From NCBI GenBank assembly GCA_013398175.1, contig VZRZ01006183.1, forward strand, positions 310,001 to 374,000: 64,000 nt of DNA, in the 5' to 3' direction. The DNA is from Climacteris rufus. Taxonomy: Eukaryota; Chordata; Aves; Passeriformes; Climacteridae. Positions 60,901 to 64,000 of the stretch are shown here, in pieces. Every line of letters starts with the position of its first letter. Within the stretch, counting starts at the first letter, position 1. A program made the position numbers and the translations under genes. The notes beneath the pieces were generated by a model. It made no database searches. It was not told the DNA's origin and was given only the letters and a program-made list of their open reading frames with translations.

Positions 60901-63619
60901 TGATAGCTGGCCAGTGAGGACCAAAATTCCTGACAGCCTGTAGTGGGAAAACCTCCTCCACCCCACTGTTATCCTGTTGTCAGCTAGGATCCCCTCATTC
61001 AGCTGTAAAGTGTGTCTGCACATTTTTATAGTCAGGATCCTCCAACCAACACAAGCCTTTTCTGTAGAAACACTCTTACAGACATAAGCTCATCTGTGCC
61101 CCGATGCAGGGACACCCAGCCCTAGCAAGTCAAGGTGACAGGAAGAAGAAAAAGGATATATTGCACATTTTCCTTTCTCGTGGAGGAAAAACGTGGTGCT
61201 ACAAAATCATGGAAAGACAAAATAGGAGAAAGGAGCCCTTCCAGAAGGAGAAAGGTTGTCTGTCCTCTCTGAACCAACATCCGTTGTCTCAGAAGACTTA
61301 CAGTGCAGGTTTACCACATTTGTTCTTACTTCCCTCCCTCATGAAGAGCACATTTCTGGGCTGCTACAAGACAGTTTTATTTTCCTGTACTTCCCCTTTC
61401 ATATATTCTATCAGAACAGTTACCCAAGGTGGGAAAAAAGAGCCACCTTGTCCTCAAGGGCCTGACCCTTCCCCTCTACTCAGAGCCTTCAAGAGCACCA
61501 ACAGGCAGCTGTGGCCAACAGCGAAACAAACAGCACCATCTACTGACTGAACACCACCAGGAGCAGGTGACAGGGTACGAAAACATTTGGTAAGCAGCCA
61601 GGAAAAACACAGGATGGGAATAAGGTTTAGGCATTGCAAACTTTTTGATACCATTATTCCTTGTAATAGTAATTTTGATCAAAATTTAGAGGTGATTAGA
61701 TTTACTACTTCCACTCTGAGTCTACAGGTCTACAGTGAAATCTTCTGAAATAGTTTCCTCCTGCCAAACAACCTGTTACATTAGACAGAAATTTGCAACA
61801 GGGTACACCAGTGTCCATTGAAACAAAATATATAGAACTCTTCAAGTACAAATTTATTTCATACTAAGTCACTCTGGAAAAGGCTGATTTTCAGAGTTAA
61901 GGGACGCATTGGAGCGCAAAGGAACTTAATCCGTTCCTGTTGATCCATTTAATCTCCCAATCAATACTACAGCCCATGGGTGGATACGCTGGGCAACTCT
62001 CTGTACCCCTGTACAATTGAATATGTGTATTGTTTTCATAGGCAAAGAAGAAAGGCTGGTAGTATTTTCACAGTCTTCTACCTCTCTCTAGGTATATTTG
62101 AAGAAATACCATTTCCAGAATGCCAAGACAGAACAATTTTGGGAAGCTCTGGAAGAGGTATGTTTTGCATCCACTCAAACCCTTGCTAATAAATGTTTCA
62201 TATCTCATGCACTGATTTCAAAAGTTTCTCAAACTTTTTATATTCTGTAGCTCTTCTGTCACGGAGAGATCACAAGCTAGGCAGCCTCCCAGTATATTGC
62301 AATATATCTTATTTCTAGCAATAACATATATTATTTTCTCTTTTTTTTGGTTTTTTTTTGGTTTTTTTTTTGCATAAGACCAAGGGAGTGAAATAAGAAA
62401 CAAGAAAAGAGGCCTTGCTAACAAACAGCCTGCTACTGAAATATTCCCCCTGCAACTCAAACTTCTTTCATGTGTGAAAAACCCATCTCACCACCACACA
62501 CATGCACGCCATACTCTCCCTTTTCTCTATTCAGATTCAGCTGTTTGAAAGCTCCCAGTAGTACCAATTCCCAAATAATTTTGGTGTTTATCTCCCTCTC
62601 TAGCTTCTGAGTCCCAGTTGAGTCATCATCTGTGACACTATTTTCTGACCTTTCCTGTTCCTTGGGCTATTTTTTCCCATCTATCTTGTTACCCCCAAAA
62701 GCCCACCTGCATACTGCCAGGTTCTTCCCTGATATTATTTCCTTTCCTTCCAACACTGTGGACACTCACACAGGCTAAGTTGTGCTTTTGTGCCTCTTTT
62801 CTAGTTCCTGTCTTCTCCTTGGTCCCAGACTTCTTCCTGCTCAGCAGAACTTGCTACTTTCTCTCCCTAGTGATCTGCATCTTCACATCATCTATCTTAT
62901 CTGGAGACAGAAATACTAGGAGTGACCCTAGCTCACTCCCCTCACAGGTGACATCCTGGGGGGGCAGTGACAGCTTTCTCCAGCTCCAGTTCCTAGGACA
63001 GGTGTTCATGGTTCACAGAACGAATCAAATCTCTCATTGGAGCAGCTGCTGGTGGTTAATACTGGCTCTTCCTTCACACCCAAAACAGGACACACTGCAA
63101 GGAGGTTTCTGTCTTTGAAAAATCTCCCTGTGTCCTCTCTGTCCTGTTCAGTTTTTCTGTCAGAAAAATTTGGAGATCTTAGAGCATGCAAGGGGCCTCA
63201 AAGGTTCCTCAGTATTTTTTGTCCATGTTACCGGTCAGTCTCCTGCACACATACGTCTCATTTCTTCTGTGGGTGTTCAAGTTTCCAACTCATTTCTTCT
63301 TTCAATGACAGGCACCATAAAAGGATTTAATGGAGGAGTTTTTGTACTGAACGTGTTCTGTCCTCTGCCCCTTTTTGCTCTTCTTTTTCTTAATACCAGA
63401 GATTTATTTTTTTTTCTCTTTGGAGTGAATTTCCATTTTCACTGCAACCATCTTCCATCATAAATAGGCAAGTAATAAACCTGTGAAGGAAGTCATGGAC
63501 ACATGGACTAGGCAGATGGGCTATCCTGTTTTGGAGATGGGAGATAATTCAGTATTCACACAGAAACGTTTTCTCTTGGATCCCAATGCAAATGCTTCTC
63601 ATCCTCCTTCTGATCTTGG
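39269..63619 (+). CDS. ENPEP: Glutamyl aminopeptidase (aminopeptidase A), 5' ten exons, partial
   Basis: Coding joins are 39269-39906, 44747-44888, 47412-47543, 51558-51678, 53833-53987, 54616-54729, 56357-56491, 60635-60700, 62092-62157 and 63468-63619. All introns are GT-AG, the phases match and there is no stop, giving 573 complete codons plus two bases. The family enzyme is a type II membrane M1 metallopeptidase that removes N-terminal Glu or Asp, for example converting angiotensin II to III, on kidney, gut and vascular surfaces. Visible landmarks are a short cytoplasmic tail, an anchor helix (about 20-41), a Thr/Pro stalk (about 43-75), GAMEN 355-359, HELVH 391-395 with third zinc ligand Glu414, and Tyr477. 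Possible N-glycosylation sites are N195, N242, N270, N322, N338, N426 and N565. The mammalian protein is about 957 residues, so about 40% lies beyond the window. The acidic-substrate segment TDHEPTD (218-224) separates it from aminopeptidase N. I consider the identity secure. Confidence 0.97.
39907..44746 (+). other. ENPEP: ENPEP intron 1 (4,840 bp)
   Basis: The donor is GTAAAG and the acceptor TTGTTTAAG. The intron contains a probable reverse-oriented SINE fragment near 41,090-41,190. No further exon was recognised. Open frames near 40,597-40,995 and 42,015-42,272 look like chance. Confidence 0.9.
41090..41190 (-). mobile_element. Possible reverse SINE fragment (MIR/CORE-SINE-like)
   Basis: The stretch AGCCCCAGGTCTGTCACAGC, followed by ACCGGAACAGCAGGACCAGA and ACACAGGCCTGCTGACTTGC, resembles the reverse complement of a MIR-type SINE core, where a GTCACACAGC-like stretch leads to GGGACTAGAACCCAGGTCTC and CTGACT. 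Agreement is partial, so the call is tentative. Confidence 0.4.
44747..44888 (+). CDS. ENPEP: ENPEP coding exon 2: substrate-acid and calcium segment
   Basis: The exon completes codon 213 and encodes residues 214-260. It contains TDHEPTDARKSFPCFDEP (218-235), a highly conserved stretch. In human aminopeptidase A an Asp in this segment (Asp221 in my recollection, Asp219 here) is implicated in calcium-dependent preference for acidic substrates, and the Glu two residues on lines the substrate site. N242 is a possible glycosylation site. It ends in phase 0 with donor GTATGT. Continued reading into the intron gives an unrelated tail, so the splice is clear. Confidence 0.96.
45644..45692. repeat. 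A-rich (AAAG)n simple repeat in intron 2
   Basis: A run of about 12 A residues is followed by GAAAGAAAGAAAAAAAGAAA and further AAAG-type units. Base composition is almost purely purine. Probably variable in length. Confidence 0.9.
46813..46990 (-). mobile_element. CR1 LINE 3' end, reverse orientation, in intron 2
   Basis: On the + strand it starts with AGAATCATGGAATCACAGGA and continues GAGTTGGAAGGGGCCCATCA, GTCCAACTCCTGGCCCTGCA, CAGGACACCCCAAGTGTGCC and TTGTCCAAACGCTTCTTGAA. This is the classic reverse complement of the bird CR1 3' region. Similarity fades after about 46,980, and a few recognisable bases may extend to about 47,060. The copy is 5'-truncated. Confidence 0.93.
47412..47543 (+). 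CDS. ENPEP: ENPEP coding exon 3: end of N-terminal beta domain
   Basis: The exon encodes residues 261-304 in phase 0-0. Most of it is strongly family-like: WNRTTFEKSVPMSTYLVCFA and VHQF. The first eight residues, QTVQLGGG, differ markedly from the charged segment I recall in mammals at this point, although the length matches. A second in-frame AG at 47422-47423 could serve as an alternative acceptor and would drop four residues. N270 is a possible glycosylation site. The donor is GTAAGT. Confidence 0.95.
47544..51557 (+). other. ENPEP: ENPEP intron 3 (4,014 bp)
   Basis: Donor GTAAGT, acceptor GTATTTTACAG. The open frames inside (for example around 47,757-48,095 and 50,623-50,967) are short and unrecognised. 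No repeat family was identified. Confidence 0.88.
51558..51678 (+). CDS. ENPEP: ENPEP coding exon 4: start of the catalytic domain
   Basis: The exon encodes residues 305-344 plus the first base of codon 345. It reads LRVYAQP, HTAEYAANVTK, VFDFFEQYF and NYSLPKL, matching the conserved segment that enters the M1 catalytic domain. N322 and N338 are possible glycosylation sites. The donor is GTGATT, a weaker form than its neighbours, and the exon ends in phase 1, which matches exon 5. Confidence 0.95.
51679..53832 (+). other. ENPEP: ENPEP intron 4 (2,154 bp)
   Basis: Donor GTGATT, acceptor TCTTTCAATGCAG. No extra exon or preserved repeat was recognised. A minus-strand frame at 52,009-52,341 is taken as chance. 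Confidence 0.88.
53833..53987 (+). CDS. ENPEP: ENPEP coding exon 5: GAMEN and HELVH motifs
   Basis: The exon completes Asp345 and encodes residues 346-396. It holds KIAIPDFGTGAMENWGLITY, with the GAMEN exopeptidase motif at 355-359 that binds the substrate's free N terminus. It also holds the HELVH zinc motif at 391-395, in which His391 and His395 are zinc ligands and Glu392 is the catalytic base. All expected residues are present. The exon ends in phase 0 directly after HELVHQ, so the zinc site is completed by exon 6. The donor is GTACAT. Confidence 0.97.
53988..54615 (+). other. ENPEP: ENPEP intron 5 (628 bp)
   Basis: The shortest intron in the window. It separates the two halves of the zinc-binding site. 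Donor GTACAT, acceptor TTATAATTGTAG. Nothing else was recognised in it. Confidence 0.9.
54616..54729 (+). CDS. ENPEP: ENPEP coding exon 6: third zinc ligand
   Basis: The exon encodes residues 397-434 in phase 0-0. It reads WFGNIVTMDWWDDLWLNEGF, supplying Glu414, exactly 18 residues after HELVH as the HEXXH-X18-E rule for gluzincins requires. N426 is a possible glycosylation site. It ends DWQM before donor GTAATT. Confidence 0.97.
54730..56356 (+). other. ENPEP: ENPEP intron 6 (1,627 bp)
   Basis: Donor GTAATT, acceptor CTTCTCTTTCTCAG with a good pyrimidine tract. No additional exon or identifiable repeat was found. Confidence 0.9.
56357..56491 (+). CDS. ENPEP: ENPEP coding exon 7: catalytic tyrosine
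   Basis: The exon encodes residues 435-479 in phase 0-0. Conserved parts are DDVLPVLKDDSL, SSHPI and the ITSVFDGISYSK end. Tyr477 aligns with the transition-state-stabilising tyrosine of M1 peptidases (Tyr479 in human by the same two-residue offset as the zinc motif). The donor is GTAGGT. Confidence 0.96.
56492..60634 (+). other. ENPEP: ENPEP intron 7 (4,143 bp)
   Basis: Donor GTAGGT, acceptor CCCTTTGTCCTCAG. A GC-richer stretch at about 56,620-57,830 has overlapping frames on both strands but no recognisable protein. A 17-bp tandem repeat lies at 58,429-58,462 and a T run near 59,954-59,966. Confidence 0.88.
58429..58462. repeat. 17-bp direct repeat, two copies, in intron 7
   Basis: GCTTGGGATATAATTTG occurs twice in perfect tandem, followed by the start of a third unit (GCTTGA). 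A recent small duplication. Confidence 0.93.
60635..60700 (+). CDS. ENPEP: ENPEP coding exon 8
   Basis: A 22-codon exon (residues 480-501, phase 0-0) reading GASILRMIQDW, then ITPDLFQKGCQ. It follows the SYSK end of exon 7, giving the conserved SYSKG-SIL transition of the family. The donor is GTAAAG. It is too short to be noticed as an open frame; the splice signals and family match define it. Confidence 0.95.
60701..62091 (+). other. ENPEP: ENPEP intron 8 (1,391 bp)
   Basis: Donor GTAAAG, acceptor TTCTACCTCTCTCTAG. An open frame of 148 codons (61,104-61,550) lies inside but has no recognisable domain. Confidence 0.9.
62092..62157 (+). CDS. ENPEP: ENPEP coding exon 9
   Basis: A 22-codon exon (residues 502-523, phase 0-0) reading VYLKKYHFQNAKTEQFWEAL then EE. 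This is the conserved helix that follows the catalytic site in M1 enzymes. The donor is GTATGT. Defined by splice signals and family match. Confidence 0.95.
62158..63467 (+). other. ENPEP: ENPEP intron 9 (1,310 bp)
   Basis: Donor GTATGT, acceptor ATCATAAATAG with an interrupted pyrimidine tract. A T/G simple repeat lies at 62,341-62,372. No other exon recognised. Confidence 0.9.
62341..62372. repeat. Poly-T repeat punctuated by GG, in intron 9
   Basis: Three blocks of 8-11 T residues, the first two followed by GG, giving a roughly 10-bp period. It may be a slippage product of an older A-rich retroposon tail on the opposite strand. Confidence 0.9.
63468..63619 (+). CDS. ENPEP: ENPEP coding exon 10, last exon in the window
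   Basis: The exon encodes residues 524-573 and two bases of the Gly codon 574. It reads ASNKPVKEVMDTWTRQMGYP then VLEM, and later QKRFLLDPNANASHPPSDL. The TWTRQMGYPV stretch is characteristic of the end of the catalytic domain before the beta-sandwich domain. N565 is a possible glycosylation site. The donor is GTAAGT. The following exon must begin with one base completing Gly and then probably Tyr, outside the window. Confidence 0.96.
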
Positions 63620-64000
63620 GTAAGTTCTTATAGTAAATGTTGATTCAAAACAGGTAGCAATACTGTACATTTGCCACCTTCATCTGACGTACATGTAGGT
63701 AGTGTTTTATTCATTCTTGCTAAAATTATTCTCAGGATTTGTTATTAAAAGAAAGCCAGGAGGAAGTTAGACACAAATATTTCAAATTTAGAACAATATC
63801 AGCCCTTTGTCTCAGGACTTCTTTCTCAGAAATGGCAAAGTAAAATTGGACAGGATCTCTCAGAAAACCTTATTTTCACACATAGACAGTTCAGATGATT
63901 GCAAGTCATCTGTTGAATCACTGCAAATTATAGTCTCTCAGACTAAGAAAACTGACACAAAATTGTCTCTGTCCAGAAATCAGATACTGTGATCCAAGTA
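63620..64000 (+). other. ENPEP: Start of ENPEP intron 10
   Basis: Donor GTAAGT. The intron runs past the right edge, and no acceptor or family-like coding sequence is seen in the 381 bases present. Confidence 0.88.

Noticed and set aside
61104..61550. A 148-codon frame within ENPEP intron 8
   Set aside because: It lies between clear splice sites, is not part of the M1 protein and matches nothing I know.
1..64000. CRISPR arrays, operons, phage or plasmid systems, tRNA and rRNA genes
   Set aside because: The window is vertebrate nuclear DNA with spliced genes; no regularly spaced repeats, ribosome-binding-site gene clusters or cloverleaf genes were seen.

Overview
The window is vertebrate nuclear DNA, almost certainly avian. 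It is AT-rich, has large introns with GT-AG boundaries, and carries several CR1 LINE 3' ends with the bird-type tail (repeats close to ATTCTATG). Its one recognisable gene reads as an orthologue of vertebrate ENPEP, glutamyl aminopeptidase (aminopeptidase A). A probable retroviral-type LTR near 2.3-3.1 kb has a composition I associate with songbirds, but this alone does not fix the species.

Positions 1 to about 38,940 contain no gene I can support. This long 5' flank holds simple repeats, a putative solo LTR, CR1 fragments (about 6.35, 9.7, 18.8 and 34.3 kb), a fossil tRNA-derived SINE (14.0 kb), a 23-bp tandem repeat (11.6 kb) and a long AAAAG microsatellite with one unresolved base (37.8-38.0 kb). 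In other vertebrates the neighbours of ENPEP are ELOVL6 and PITX2. I see no exon of either, so this stretch is probably the intergenic space upstream of ENPEP.

From about 38,950 to the right edge lies the 5' part of ENPEP on the + strand. It has a TATA-containing promoter, a leader with several upstream ATGs, and ten coding exons whose phases join without a break (1,721 coding bases, 573 full codons). The encoded part covers the cytoplasmic tail, signal-anchor helix, Thr/Pro-rich stalk, N-terminal beta domain and most of the M1 zinc-metallopeptidase domain: GAMEN, HELVH plus the downstream glutamate, and the catalytic tyrosine. The remaining exons lie beyond position 64,000. Introns hold a reverse CR1 copy (intron 2), a reverse SINE-like fragment (intron 1) and short tandem repeats.

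I found no bacterial-style system, CRISPR array, RNA gene or clearly new coding locus. The most interesting points are the uATG-dense leader, a possible in-frame alternative acceptor at exon 3 beside a locally altered segment, the purine microsatellite about 1 kb upstream of the promoter, and a CR1 copy flanked by two similar ATATC-rich segments.
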